Notes: generated by a model not told the origin, from the sequence alone. Shown: positions 11,416-23,685, counted from the first letter of the stretch. The stretch: DNA of 64,000 nucleotides from Closterium sp. NIES-65 (GCA_948144175.1 CANXME010002096.1:1178001-1242000); one strand, 5' to 3'. Translations and numbers: made by a program.

Positions 11416-13898
11416 TGACGTTCGACGAGTCGGTACCCTACTACCGCCTCTTCCCCTACCGCACTCCTTCCCTTCCCCCGCCCCCGCTCTTCTTGGTACC
11501 AGGTCCCCCCCCGGTAGACCCCCTCCCCCCTCAGGGTCCTGCCCCATCAGGTGTGTCCCAGGTAGACGCGGTCGAGGCTGTCGAGGTCACTGGTGACTCT
11601 GGTGCTGCTGCAGGAGCTGAGCCTGGGGGTGCTGAGCCTGGGGGTGCGGAGTCTGGGGGTGCTGAGCCTAGAGGTGCTGAGCCTGGGGGTGCTGAGCCTG
11701 GGGGTGCTGAGCCTGAGGGTACTGAGTCTGGGGGTGCTGAGCCTGGGGGTGCTGAGTCTGGGGGTGCTGAGCCTGGGGGTGCTGAGCCTGGGGGTGCTGA
11801 GACTGGGGGTGCTCCGCCTGGAGGTGCTTTGCCTGAGGGTGCTGAGCCTGGAGGTTCTTCGCGTGGAGGTTCTCCGCCTCGAGGTGCATCGTCTCGCCGA
11901 GAGCCACTCTCCCCACAGGAGCTGCGTGAGTGGTTTGCCCGGCGCTGGAGGCGTGCTGCTGGTGCTCGAGGTTCTTCTGCTGCAGAGGGTGCTGCTGCCG
12001 CGCGTCCCGGAGGTGCTCGTGCTGTGGTTGCTGGAGCTGCTGGGCCTGAGGGTTCTCCTAGAGCTGGTGCTGCTGAGGGTGTTGGCGCTGAGACTACTGC
12101 TGGCGGTCCGACTGGCAGTGCTCCTGGTACTGCTGGAGGTGCTGCTGGAGGTGCTGCTGGAGGTGCTGCTGGAGCGGGTACTCCTTCTGGGGGTACTGGT
12201 GCTGTCCCTGCTGTTTCTGGCGTCGCCACGCGGCCCCGACCGTACTTCGTTCCGCTCCTGCAGCAGGTTCTTGGTCTTACACCTTCTCCTGGTCCTCCTC
12301 CGCCTCCCTTAGAGGGTCCACAGCCTGTCCAGTCCCAGTCACAGCTACAGCCTGCCTCCCCTTTGCCTGCTCCTTCTGCCTACGCTGGTCCGACTGGAGG
12401 TCTTACTGAGCGTCGTGAGCCTGCGTCTCGTCCGGCGTCGCCTGTTCGTCCTGCACGCACTAGTGGTCGCGGTTCGCGTCAGCGTCCTCCTCCTGTCCCT
12501 GGCACGCACCGGATGTCTCTGCGTCCGTCCACTGCTCCTCTGCGTGCCCCTTTGCCTTCTCCTCCTGAGTCCTCTCTTCCTGCTCTTGCCGACCCGGAGT
12601 CGAACTCTCTTCGTGCTGCCAGTCCCACTGTCACGCGTCTCCTTGCTACTGCTGTCACTGACCCTTCCTTCGAGTCTTCTGCTGCGTCTGCCCTTGTCAC
12701 TGAGCTTGTCGACTTTGCTGCGCGCTGTCGTCTAGACTACGCTGCTAGTCTTGTCGCTGAGTCTGAGTCTGCCTGTCCTCCGTCCGTCGGGGGTGAGTGT
12801 GCCCTAGGCACGGACGTCCTTGAGGACAGGCAGGAGGAGTTCCAGTGTCTGGGCGCCGCTTCACCTCATCTCGCGTCTGTACTGCTCGCCCCTGAGGGAG
12901 ACCCGGATGCACTAGACATCCCGACTCCGCGCTCCTACGCGGAGGCGATAGAGGGTCCCTACTCCTCTCAGTGGCAGGCAGCTATGGATGCAGAGATGGC
13001 TTCCTGGAAGTCCACAGGCACCTACGTTGACGCTGTTCCCCCTACTAGGGCGAACATCGTTAGTGGCATGTGGATCTTCAGAGTGAAGCGGCCGCCGGGT
13101 TCTCCGCCTGTTTTCAAGGCGCGTTACGTGGCTCGTGGCTTCAGTCAGCGGCAGGGAGTTGACTACTTTCAGACCTTCTCCCCCACCCCGAATATGACCA
13201 CTCTTCGGGTACTGCTGCACGTTGCTGCTGACCGTGACTACGAGCTGCACTCTCTCGACTTCAGCACTGCTTTCTTGCAGGGCAGCCTGCACGAGGAGAT
13301 CTGGCTGCGTCGCCCACCTGGCTTCACTGGGTCTTTCCCTCCTGGTACCCAGTGGAGTCTCCGGCGTCCGGTCTACGGTCTTCGCCAGGCGCCACGTGAG
13401 TGGCACGACACACTGAGGACTACGCTTGCGGCACTTGGGTTTGCTCCTTCTACTGCCGACCCGTCGTTGTTTCTGCGCACCGACACCTCTCTGCCGCCGT
13501 TCTACATCCTCGTGTACGTCGACGACTTGGTCTTTGCCACAGCTGACACTGCTGGACTCACCTACGTGAAGTCCGAGCTGCAGAAGAGACACACGTGCAC
13601 TGACCTGGGTGAACTGCGCAGCTACCTTGGCTTGCAGATCACCCGAGACAGAGCACGCCGCACCATTACCCTGACTCAGTCACACATGGTGCAGCAGGTC
13701 CTTCAGCGCTTCGGCTTCACGTACTCCTCGCCTCAAGCCACTCCTCTGCCTACTCGCCACTCGCTCTCAGCTCTGCCTTCGGATGAGTCCGTAGAGTCGA
13801 GTGGCCCGTATCCAGAGCTTGTTGGCTGCCTCATGTACCTGATGACCTGCACACGACCTGACCTTGCATACCCTCTCAGCATTCTCGCACGCTATGTT

Positions 13899-14030
13899 TG
13901 AGAAAGTACGAACGAGAAGTGAAATGACTATGAACGAAGTGAGTACAAATAGGAAACCCTAATTGGGTTGTACCCCCTATGGGATACCCCACTATAGCCT
14001 ACAGAAACAAGTAAGCTATAAGTTCTGACA
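13899..14030 (-). repeat. 3' LTR of copia C
   Basis: 132 bp, identical to 21358-21489. The adjoining internal sequence CACCCCCATAGGCAAAGTGG is the polypurine tract seen from the plus strand. Confidence 0.93.
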
Positions 14031-14227
14031 CACCCCCATAGGCAAAGTGGGGGAGAACAAGGGGTCACAAGACCGGTCAAGCAAAGCAAAGCAAAGCTCA
14101 GGGTGGATCACAAAGTCACCACGCATTCCGAGCACAAGTTCAAAGGCCACAAGGCCAGTTCACATGCAAGATCATATATAGAGATATACAAGAGCAAGAG
14201 TATATATATGCGAAAGTACAAGCAAGG

Positions 14228-17200
14228 TCAAGAGGAGAGCAAGTGAGGCAAGACAGGCACAAGACCCAACTGCGTGCAGCAACGCTGATGATCACAAGGC
14301 GCAAGTGCCTTGGTGAAGACATCAGCAGTGTTGGCCTCAGAGGCCACGTACGCAAGTCGCAGCTGTCCACGCTGCTGTAGCTCACGAGCAAGAAAGTAGC
14401 GAAGAGCAATGTGCTTCGTTCTGTGCTCCAGTCGCTGCTCTCGACACAAGGCCAGCATGGCCTTGTTGTCTACGTACAGGACTGGAGGAGAACGAGGCTG
14501 CTCTCCAAGGTCGGTCAGCAGGTAGGTGAGCCAGCGTAACTCCTGTGCAGCCATAGCCCCAGCGTAGATCTCAGCCTCACAACTGGAGCCGAGAACAGAA
14601 GACGAGCGGGTAGCCCGCCACGAGACAGAGCCGGAACCAAGGCTGAAGGTGTAACCCTGTGACGACCGCTGCGTAGCCTGGTCGTCAGCCCAGGAAGCGT
14701 CTGCGTGCCCAGTGAGGACCACTGGACTGCGCCCTCCAAGCACTAGCCCCATGCCCGACGTACTGCACAAGTAGCGCAACACCCTCTTCGCTGCAGCCAT
14801 GTGCTCTGGTCGGTGTCTCCCAGGAGCAACAAAGCGTGCGAGAATGCTAAGAGGGTATGCGAGGTCAGGTCGTGTGCAGGTCATCAGGTACATGAGGCAG
14901 CCAACAAGCTCTGCAAACAGGCCACTCGACTCTACGGACTCATCCGAAGGCAGAGCTGAGAGCGAGTGGCGAGTAGGCAGAGGAGTGGCCTGAGGCGAGG
15001 AGTACGTGAAGCCGAAGCGCTGAAGGACCTGCTGCACCATGTGTGACTGAGTCAGGGTAATGGTGCGGCGTGCTCTGTCCCGGGTGATCTGCAAGCCAAG
15101 GTAGCTGCGCAGTTCACCCAGGTCAGTGCACGTGTGTCTCTTCTGCAGCTCGAACTTCACGTAGGCGAGTCCAGCAGTGTCAGCTGTGGCAAAGACCAAG
15201 TCGTCGACGTACACGAGGATGTAGAACGGCGGCAGAGAGGTGTCGGTGCGCAGAAACAGCGACGGGTCGGCAGTGGAAGGAGCAAACCCAAGTGCCGCGA
15301 GCGTAGTCCTCAGTGTGTCGTGCCACTCACGTGGCGCCTGGCGGAGACCGTAGACTGGACGCCGGAGACTCCACTGGGTACCAGGAGGGAAAGACCCAGT
15401 GAAGCCAGGTGGGCGACGCAGCCAGATCTCCTCGTGCAGGCTGCCTTGCAAGAAAGCTGTGCTGAAGTCGAGAGAGTGCAGCTCGTAGTCACGGTGAGCA
15501 GCAACGTGTAGCAGAACCCGAAGAGTGGTCATCTTCGGGGTGGGGGAGAAGGTCTGAAAGTAGTCAACCCCCTGCCGCTGACTGAAGCCACGAGCCACGT
15601 AACGCGCCTTGAAGACAGGCGGAGAACCCGGCGGCCGCTTCACCCTGAAAATCCACATGCCACTGACGATGTTTGCCCCAAGAGGGGGAACAGCGTCAAC
15701 ATAGGTGCCTGTGGACTTCCAGGAAGCCATCTCTGCATCCATAGCTGCCTGCCACTGAGAGGAGTAGGGACCCTCTATCGCCTCCGCGTAAGAGCGCGGA
15801 GTCGGGATGTCTGGTGCATCCGGGTCTCCCTCAGGGGCTAGCAGTACAGACGCGAGACGAGGTGAAGCGGCGGCCAGACACTGGAACTCCTCCTGCCTGT
15901 CCTCAAGGACGTCCGTGCCAAGGGCACACTCACCCCCGACGGACGGAGGACAGGCGGACTCAGACTCAGTGACAAGACGAGCAGCGTAGTCTAGACGACA
16001 GCGCGCAGCAAAGTCGACAAGCTCAGTGACAAGGGCAGACGCAGCAGACGACTCGAAGGAGGGGTCAGTGACAGCAGTAGCCAGGAGACGCGTGACAGTA
16101 GGACTGGCAGCACGAAGAGCGTCCGACTCCGGGTCGGCAAGAGCAGGAAGAGAGGAAGCAGGAGGAGAAGGCAAAGGGGCACGCAGAGGAGCAGTGGACG
16201 GACGCAGTGACATCCGGTGCGTGCCAGGGACAGGAGGAGGACGCTGACGCGACCCGCGACCACTAGCGCGCTCAGTACGAACAGGCGACACAGGACGAGA
16301 CGCAGGCTCACGACGCTCAGTAAGACCTCCAGTCGGACCAGCGTAGGGAGAAGGAGCAGGCAAAGGGGAGGCAGGCTGTAGCTGTGGCTGTGACCGGACA
16401 GGCTGCGGACCCTCTAAGGGAGGAGGAGGAGGTGTAAGACCAAGAACCTGCTGCAGGAGCGGAACGAAGTACGGTCGGGGCCGCGCGGCGACGCTAGAAA
16501 CAGCAGGAACAGCACCAGCAGCCCCGGCAGGAGCACCCATTCTAGCAGCACCTCCAGCAGCACCACCAGAAGCTCCAGAACCTCCAGCCGCAGCACCAGG
16601 AGCACTGTCAGTCGGGCCGCCAACGGCAGGCTCAGCGCCAACACCCTCAGCAGGACCAGCTCCAGGAGAACTCTCAGACTCAGCAGCTCCAGCACCCACA
16701 GTACGAGCACCGGCGGGGCGCGCAGCAGCAGTGCCCTCTGCAGCCGAAGAACCACCAGCACCAGCAGCACGCCTCCAGCGCCCGGCAAACCACTCACGCA
16801 ACTCCTGTGGGGAGAGTGGCTCCCGGCGAGACGAAGCACCCCCAGGCACAGCACCCCCGGGCTCAGCACCCCTAGACACAGCACCTCCAGGCACGGCACC
16901 CCCAGGCACAGCACCCCCAGGCTCAGCACCCCCAGGCTCAGCACCCCCAGACTCGGCACCTCCAGGCTCAGCACCCCCAGACTCCGCACCCCCAGGCTCA
17001 GCTCCCGCAGCAGCACCAGAGTCACCAGTGACCTCGACAGGCTCGACCGCGTCTACCTGGGACACACCTGAAGGGGCAGGACCCTGAGGGGGGAGGGGGA
17101 CTACCGGGGGGGGACCTGGTACCAAGAAGAGCGGGGGTGGGGGGAGGGACGGAGTGCGGTAGGGGAAGAGGCGGTAGTAGGGCACCGACTCGTCGAACGT

Positions 17201-19013
17201 GACGTCCTGGGAGGACAGAACACGTCGAGAGGTGGGGTGGTAAAACTGCCACCCAGGGGCGTCGGGGGGGAACCCCAGGAAGACGCAGGGAGAAGCACGA
17301 GGGGACAGCTTGTCCGCAGACAGGTCGCGAACAAACGCCCGAGATCCCCAGACCCGGAACGCCGACGCATCGCCAACCTTCCCCGTCCACAGCAGGGCTG
17401 GGGAGGTCTCCGGTCGAGAGACCCTGGGGTGGAGGTTGATCTGGTGCGCAGCGTACCTGACCGCAAACGGCCACAGAAAATGGGGAGCAGCCGCATGCAT
17501 CATGGACGTACGAGCGACGTCCATGACCATGCCAATGCGGCGCTCAGCAATCCCATTTTGCTGCGGTGAGTCCGGAAGCGTGAAGGTCTGACGGATGCCT
17601 CGCACACGACAGTAGGCACTCAGGAGGCCGGAGGAGAACTCTCCACCTCTGTCCGAGTGCAGACGCAAAACAGGGAAGTCAGAGCCAAAGCTCCTCCGAA
17701 GCTGGAGACGAGCTGCGCGGATCCAGTCGATCAGCACCTCAGTGACCTCACCCTTGCTGCGCAAGGGGAAGACTGTGGTGTAACGCGAGTAGTCGTCAAC
17801 CACCAGCAGGAAGTAGCGCTCCTGACCCTGTCCACGGACGCGGGCTGGGCCCCACACGTCCATGTGAAGCGTCTGCAACGGGGCCTCTGTGGGAGGAAAC
17901 TGGGAGGAGTGAGGGGCAGCACGCTGGCGCCCCTCGACACAGGGGACACAGGTGGGGCCAGGGCCCGGAGGAAGGGGAGGGAGAGACCGGGGAAGACCAG
18001 ACACAAGGACTCGCGAGGCCATGCCTCTGAGCCGAAGCAGGGAGGGGTGGCCAAGGCGGTGGTGCCAGAGGAGGGTCTCGTGAGACAGACGACGACACGA
18101 GCAGGGGGCAGACTCAGGACCAGACCTGGACGCTGCAGCAAACACCTGACCAGACGAAGGGACCCTACCAGACTCAGCACCTGGAGGAGAAGCAGTGGTC
18201 AGTGTGTACAGGCTCGACCCTGGCCGACGTGTAAACGTAGCCAGGTGGCGACCTGTATCCTCCTCCGTGCAGTGGGTCACCCGCTGACGAGCAGGGGTGA
18301 ACTGGTGGACACCCGCATCCTGGAGGTCAGCACCACTCACCAAGTTCGTCGAGAACGAGGGGAGGTAGAGACCAGTCAGGGTGCCAGAGGGGGCCGCCGG
18401 ACACGGGAGGACAGTGGAGAAGCGAGCCAGGACCGGCCCCCCAGAGGGGTCAGCCAGGGACACTGCAACCGGCCGACTCAGCGGCGTGAGAGTGGTGCGG
18501 TCCCTAAAGAAGGAGCGAGACGCTCCAGAGTCAAGGGTGAAGGTGTGAGAGGCCGAAGCCGACACAGTACCTGAGAGGGCAGACTCACCAGCACCTGAGA
18601 GCACAGACGCACTGGCACCTAGAGCAGCAGCCTCACTAGTACCTGACGCGGCAGTACCAATGCCCGGGTCGGGCGGGAAACACCGGTAACAGTCATCCTC
18701 ATCACTACCAGTCACAGCATACATAGCAGAGAGAATAGCATCAAAGGCAAGATCATAAATAGCTACTCCAGCCCTAGACAGCTCTCCCCAGCGGGGGATC
18801 TCAGCGGCCTCCGGAAACTGCTGACGCCAGGCGTCGGTCAGGCGGCCAAAGCAGCGACGGGCTGTGTGGGCGCCTCCACACCTCTCCCCCGCACGGTCAC
18901 CGGTGCGAAGAACGTAGGGGCAGGGACCAAGAGCACCACCGCGCTGACGCTGCAAGTACCACTCACGGAGCTGCTGAGGGCCGGGGACGGTGCGAGAGCG
19001 CTGCTGCTGCTGC

Positions 19014-19054
<41 letters not shown>

Positions 19055-20128
19055 CTGACCACCCCCAGAGCTGCTCCGCTGGGACGAGCCACTCCGACCC
19101 CCGCCTCCACCACCACCCCCGCCTCCACCGCCACCCCCGTCTCCACCGCCACCTCCCCCACCAGGACCGTCGCTCCCACCGCTCCCACCGCCTCCTCCGC
19201 TACCACCTCCGCCGCCACCTCCGCCTCCACCGCCGCCACTAGTACCTCCACTCCCGCCACCACCTCCACCGCCACCCCCACTCCCCCCGCCACCCCCACC
19301 TCCTCCGCCACTGCCTCCTCTAGATCCACCCGCTCCCTTGCCCCCCTTGCCCTTGCCAGAGCGGCGTCTGCCGCTGGGGGCAGACGCCGCACCGACCGAC
19401 TCAAAACCAGCGAGGTCGGCCGTAGCGGCAGAGGCGACAGAGGGCAGCAGGGGGGAAGGAGAACACCCCTCAAAGATGGGGGTGCGAGGGTCACCCCTAG
19501 AGGCCCCTACAGCGACTATACTCTTCTCAGCCGCTAGCAGGGACTCCTCAAGGAGGTCGACAGTGAGGGTGGTGGGACAGACAGAGAGAAACTGGTCCCT
19601 AACGACACGAAGGGACTCAGGAAGACGGGTGACGAGAAAGTAGAGAGTGATATACATGGGAGGAGGGTTTGCGGCGCGGAACTCAGCAGAAAGGGCAGCG
19701 CGGTAGCGAGCGTCACTAGCGCGGAGGTGGGTAACGAGGTCAGCGACAGTGGGAAAGGAAGCGAGGTCAGGGAAGAGAAACGGTAGCATGAGGCGGCTAA
19801 GGGTAGCGGAGGAAGGGGAGGAGTAGCGTGCAACTACAGCGTCGTACAAGGCCTGAGCGGTCTTGCACTGACTGAAGTGGGCACGCTCAGAGGAAGGGAG
19901 GTGGCGACGCACAGCAAGACGTGCAGCAGCATCGCGGGTCGCCCACTTGAAGCGAACGGCAGAGTCAGCATCAGCAGGCGGGGCAGGGACAGCTCCAGAG
20001 ACAAAGTCAAAGAGAGAGACCTCATCTATCGCATCACACAGTAAGTACAGCTGCAGGTCTTCAATCCAGACGGCAAAGTCAATGGCCCTCCCCTCAGCGT
20101 CAAAAGTAAGAACATTGGGGGTGGCCAT
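14228..20128 (-). CDS. Copia C Gag-Pol polyprotein
   Basis: A single frame of about 1,966 codons starts MATPNVLTFDAEGRAIDF; the methionine at 20128 is chosen because homologous gags in A and B start at the same place. Order: gag, a Gly-rich tract then a poly-Gln tract, a Cys/His cluster (C..RCGGAHTARRCF), protease (LDSGASRSFF), pre-integrase (LWHHRLGHPS), integrase core, Pro/Gly-rich AEPGG repeats, RT (YVDDLVFA) and RNase H (HADASWADD, YVDNKAML). Gag and pol are in one frame, as in many plant copia elements. This is the youngest and best-preserved element here. Confidence 0.94.
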
Positions 20129-20224
20129 GGCAGCAGCTGAAAGTCTCACCGGGCTGGAAGAGTCGGGTAGGTCAGCAGCAGAGGAACACAGCTCAGGGAC
20201 AGCAGCACGGCTCCTCAGGTGGCT

Positions 20225-21330
20225 CGCGTGGCTCAGGCGGCTCGGGCGGCTCGGGCGGCTCGGGCGGCTCGGGCGGCTCGGGCGGCTCGGGCGTCTCGCG
20301 CGGCTCGGGTGGCGTAGGGGCTCACGGGCGGCGCGGGCTGCTGGGGCTGCTCACGTGCAGCACGGCGGGCTGCAGCAGGGCCGGTGGTGGGCTGTAGCAG
20401 GGCCGGTGGCGGGCTGTAGCAGGGCCGGCGGCGGGCTGTAGCAGGGCCGGCGGCGGGCTGTAGCAGGGGCCGGTGGCGGCTGTAGCAGGGCCGGTGGTGG
20501 GCTGTAGCAGGGCCGGTGGCGGGCTGTAGCAGGGGCCGGTGGCGGCTGTAGCAGGTCCGGTGGCGGGCTGTAGCAGGGCCGGCGGCGGGCTGTAGTAGGG
20601 GCCGGTGGCGGCTGTAGCAGGGCCGGTGGCGGGCTGTAGCAGGGGCCGGTGCGGGCTGTAGTGGGGCCGACGAGGGGCCGAAGTGGGGCCTAGGCGGGCC
20701 GGCGGGCTGTAGGCGGGGCCGACGCGGCGGGCTGTAGCAGGGGCCGGTGGCGGGCCTAAGCGGGGCCAGCGCGGGGCCGACAGGGCGTAGGTGGGGCCGG
20801 CGCGGGGCCGAAGAGGGGCCTAAGCGGGGCCGACGGAGCCTACGCGGGGCCGACACGGGGCCGAGACGGGGCCTGGGCGGGGCCTACGCGGGGCCGACGA
20901 GGGGTACGCGGGGTCGACGAGGGGTACGCGGGGCCTACGCGGGGCCGACGAGGGGTACGTGGGGCCTACGCGGGGCCTACGTGGGGCCGACGAGGGGTAC
21001 GCGGGGCCTACGCGGGGCCGACGAGGGGTACGCGGGGCCGACGAGGGGTACGCGGGGCCGACGAGGGGTACGTGGGGCCTACGCGGGGCCGACGAGGGGT
21101 ACGCGGGGCCGACGAGGGGCCTAAGCAGGGGCCGACGAGGGGCCGAAGCGGGGCCGACGAGGGGCCTAAGCGGGGCCGACGAGGGGCCTAAGCGGAGCCG
21201 ACGAGGGGCCTAAGCGGGGGCCGACGAGGGGCCTAAGCGGGAGCACGACGGGAGGGGCGACTCGGAGGGTCGCTAAAAAAAAAAAATTTGCGCGCCTCGG
21301 GGCGCGCTTCGGTGGGCCCTAGGAACAGGC
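20225..21330 (-). repeat. GC-rich minisatellite leader of copia C
   Basis: There are three tandem-repeat blocks: GGCTCGGGC units (20225-20300), 22-bp units containing CTGTAGCAGGGCCGG (about 20370-20760), and units around GACGAGGGGTACGCGGGGC (about 20880-21240). They lie between the primer-binding site and gag and do not resemble the leaders of A or B in unit sequence. Confidence 0.8.
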
Positions 21331-21357
21331 CCTAGGAAGGGACCTGCTCTGATTCCA

Positions 21358-21489
21358 TGAGAAAGTACGAACGAGAAGTGAAATGACTATGAACGAAGTG
21401 AGTACAAATAGGAAACCCTAATTGGGTTGTACCCCCTATGGGATACCCCACTATAGCCTACAGAAACAAGTAAGCTATAAGTTCTGACA
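21358..21489 (-). repeat. 5' LTR of copia C
   Basis: 132-bp partner of 13899-14030, followed on the minus strand by the TGGAATCAGAGCAGG primer-binding site. Confidence 0.93.
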
Positions 21490-22306
21490 ATGTTGCTCCT
21501 GGGTGACACCGACCAGAGCACATGGCTGCAGCGAAGAGGGTGTTGCGCTACTTGTGCAGTACGTCGGGCATGGGGCTAGTGCTTGGAGGGCGCAATCCAG
21601 TGGTCCTCACTGGGCACGCGGACGCTTCTTGGGCTGACGACCAGGCTACGCAGCGGTCGTCACAGGGTTACACCTTCGGCCTTGGTTCCGACTCTGTTTC
21701 GTGGCGGGCTACTCGCTCGTCTTCTGTTCTCGGCTCCAGTTGTGAGGCTGAGATCTACGCCGGGGCTATGGCTGCTCAGGAGCTTCGCTGGCTCACCTAC
21801 CTGCTGACCGACCTTGGAGAGCCGCCTCGTTCTCCTCCAGTCCTGTACGTAGACAACAAGGCCATGCTGGCCTTGTGTCGAGAGCAGCGACTGGAGCACA
21901 GGACAAAGCACATTGCTCTCCGCTACTTTCTTGCTCGTGAGCTGCAGCAGCGTGGACAGTTGCGACTTGCGTACGTGGCCTCTGAGGCCAACACTGCTGA
22001 TGTCTTCACCAAGGCACTTGCGCCTTGTGATCATCAGCGTTGTTGCACGCAACTAGGTCTTGTGCCTGTCTTGCCTCACTTGCTCACTTCTTGACCTTGC
22101 TTGTACCTTGACCTATATATACTCTTGCTCTTGTTTGCTTGACTCTTGTATATCTCTATATATGATCTTGCATGTGAACTGGCCTTGTGGCCCTTGAACT
22201 TGTGCTCGGAATGTGTGGTGACTTTGTGATCCACCCTGAGCTTTGCTTTGCTTTGCTTGACTGGTCTTGTGACCCCTTGTTCTCCCCCACTTTGCCTATG
22301 GGGGTG

Positions 22307-22438
22307 TGTCAGAACATTATAGCTTACTTATTTGTGTAGGCTATAGTGGGGTATCCCATAGGGGGTACAACCCAATTAGGGTTTCATATTTGTACTCACT
22401 TCATTCATAGTTCATTCATTCTCGTTCTTTCTTTCACA
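22307..22438 (+). repeat. 3' LTR of copia D
   Basis: 132 bp from TGTCAGAACATT to TTTCACA, directly after the polypurine tract ATGGGGGTG. It is followed at once by gypsy G1 leader sequence (a run of C, then AAAAATTGAGATAG). Confidence 0.8.
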
Positions 22439-22534
22439 AAGTATACCCCCCCCCCCCCCCCCAAAAATTGAGATAGTGGGGAAGCGAAGGTTTGGGTGCG
22501 GTCCGAGGAGAGATCATAGGCTCTAATAACCAAG

Positions 22535-22884
22535 TGTTACGAGTGCAATTGAGTGATCGAGCGAGAATTGCACTATCGAAGCAAGAGTACAATGAGCGAA
22601 GGCATGACCGAAGGATGTATAGCGAAACTATAGTGGTAACGGTAATGCGTGAAAATGGGGTGCGCGACGGGCCTGGCGCCGAGGTTGGTAATTGCCGAGG
22701 CGGAGGTCCGGAGCGCGGGTTACCAACCGAACCGTGAGGTTGGGTCGCGTCGTGAACAGCGGCGGGAATAGTGTCGAGGCAGATGTCGCGAGTGGTAACT
22801 GTTTACTGTTGGGTGCTGTTGGTGGGAACAGTGGTGCACGCGCTGAGCAGGGACGCGAAGTAAGGAAAAGGAATTTTCCTTACA
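22535..22884 (-). repeat. Gypsy G1 LTR, copy 1
   Basis: 350 bp with TGTAAGGAAAA...GTAACA ends on the minus strand, homologous to the G2 LTRs. Confidence 0.8.
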
Positions 22885-22919
22885 ACTAGACCTGATTGAA
22901 TGAAAGCAGAACCGAATCC

Positions 22920-23545
22920 GGCAGACGAGACGGTCGAGTTGCTCCTGCGTCAGTGTCGCGAGAGTGAATTCGGCCATGGCGGAGGTGTCAGGCAAATTCA
23001 ACGAGAGCCTCTGTCGTGGTCGTGCGTGCTTACGAGAGAGCACTACGAGCGGCGGTGTTGTGTCGCTGAGAGACGTCTACCCCCCCCAAAAAATTGAGAC
23101 AGTGGGGAAGCGAAGGTGTGGATGCGGTCCGAGGAGAGATCATAGGCTCTGATAACCAAGTGTTACGAGTGCAATTGAGTGATCGAGCGAGAATTGCACT
23201 ATCGAAGCAAGAGTACAATGAGCGAAGGCATGAGCCAAGGATATATAGCGAAACTATAGTGGTAACGGTAATGCGTGAAAATGGGGTGCGCGACAGGCCT
23301 GGCGCCTAGGTTGGGAATTGCCGAGGCGGAGGTCCGGAGCGCGGGTTACCAACCGAGCCGTGAGGTTGGGTCGCGTCGTGAACAACGGCAGGAATAGTGT
23401 CGAGCCAAATGTCACGAGTGGTAACGGTTTACTGTTGGGTGCTGTTGGCAGGAACAGTGGTGTACGCGCTGATCAGGGACACAAAGTAAGGAAAAGGAAA
23501 TTTCCTTACAACTAGACCTGATTGAATGAAAGCAGAACCGAATCC
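22920..23545. repeat. 626-bp tandem duplication across the G1/host boundary
   Basis: The unit holds the gag start, leader and LTR of G1 plus 35 bp of flanking DNA. The preceding copy is 22439-22919, its far part replaced by copia D. Copies differ at scattered positions. Because the 35-bp flank lies outside the LTR, this is a duplication made after insertion, not a normal two-LTR structure. Confidence 0.7.
23161..23510 (-). repeat. Gypsy G1 LTR, copy 2
   Basis: 350-bp LTR offset by exactly 626 bp from copy 1. The same 35-bp segment (beginning ACTAGACCTGATTGAATG) follows each copy, at 22885-22919 and 23511-23545. Confidence 0.8.
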
Positions 23546-23685
23546 TTCTACATAATTTGAATCACTATGTAACTTGACAATCTTAATCATCAAATCAGGC
23601 ATTCAAATTTTAATACAAATCGTGTTGTATATTAGGAGCATAAATGGACAGGTCCGGCACCTTCACATGGTTGTTCTTAAAATTA

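Larger units (their letters stand above)
13899..21489 (-). mobile_element. Copia element C, looks whole, nested in copia D
   Basis: This is a 7,591-bp Ty1/copia element on the minus strand. The 132-bp LTRs at 13899-14030 and 21358-21489 read identically. The 5-bp target duplication ATGTT lies at 13894-13898 and 21490-21494. The primer-binding site at about 21346-21357 reads TGGAATCAGAGC on the minus strand. One uninterrupted gag-pol frame fills 14228-20128. Identical LTRs and an open frame mean a very recent insertion. The flanking D sequence resumes in frame after the element. Confidence 0.95.
11416..22438 (+). mobile_element. Copia D, partial, interrupted by copia C
   Basis: This is a plus-strand copia relative. 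The part present runs from just after the integrase core (VTFDESVPYYRLFPYRT) through the AEPGG-repeat linker, RT and RNase H to the 3' LTR (22307-22438). It is split by copia C: 11416-13898 and 21495-22438 are the two halves and share the 5-bp target duplication ATGTT. The protein sequence is very close to that of copia C, so C inserted into a member of its own family. It is an incomplete copy flanked on both sides by gypsy G1 sequence. Confidence 0.88.
22439..23510 (-). mobile_element. Gypsy G1 5' end (LTR, leader, gag start), tandemly duplicated
   Basis: This is minus-strand gypsy sequence of the G2 family. The order on the plus strand is leader, LTR (22535-22884), a 35-bp segment, gag start with leader (22920-23160), LTR (23161-23510). 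The gag start reads [18 protein letters not shown] on the minus strand. The LTR edge at 23510 lies about 175 bp beyond the ISA2 stop codon, and both are transcribed in the same direction. It is a broken copy. Confidence 0.82.

Noticed and set aside
22535-23510. A short gypsy element with two LTRs
   Set aside because: The segment between the LTRs contains host flank followed by the gag start in the wrong arrangement, and the 35-bp flank repeats after each LTR; a tandem duplication explains it.
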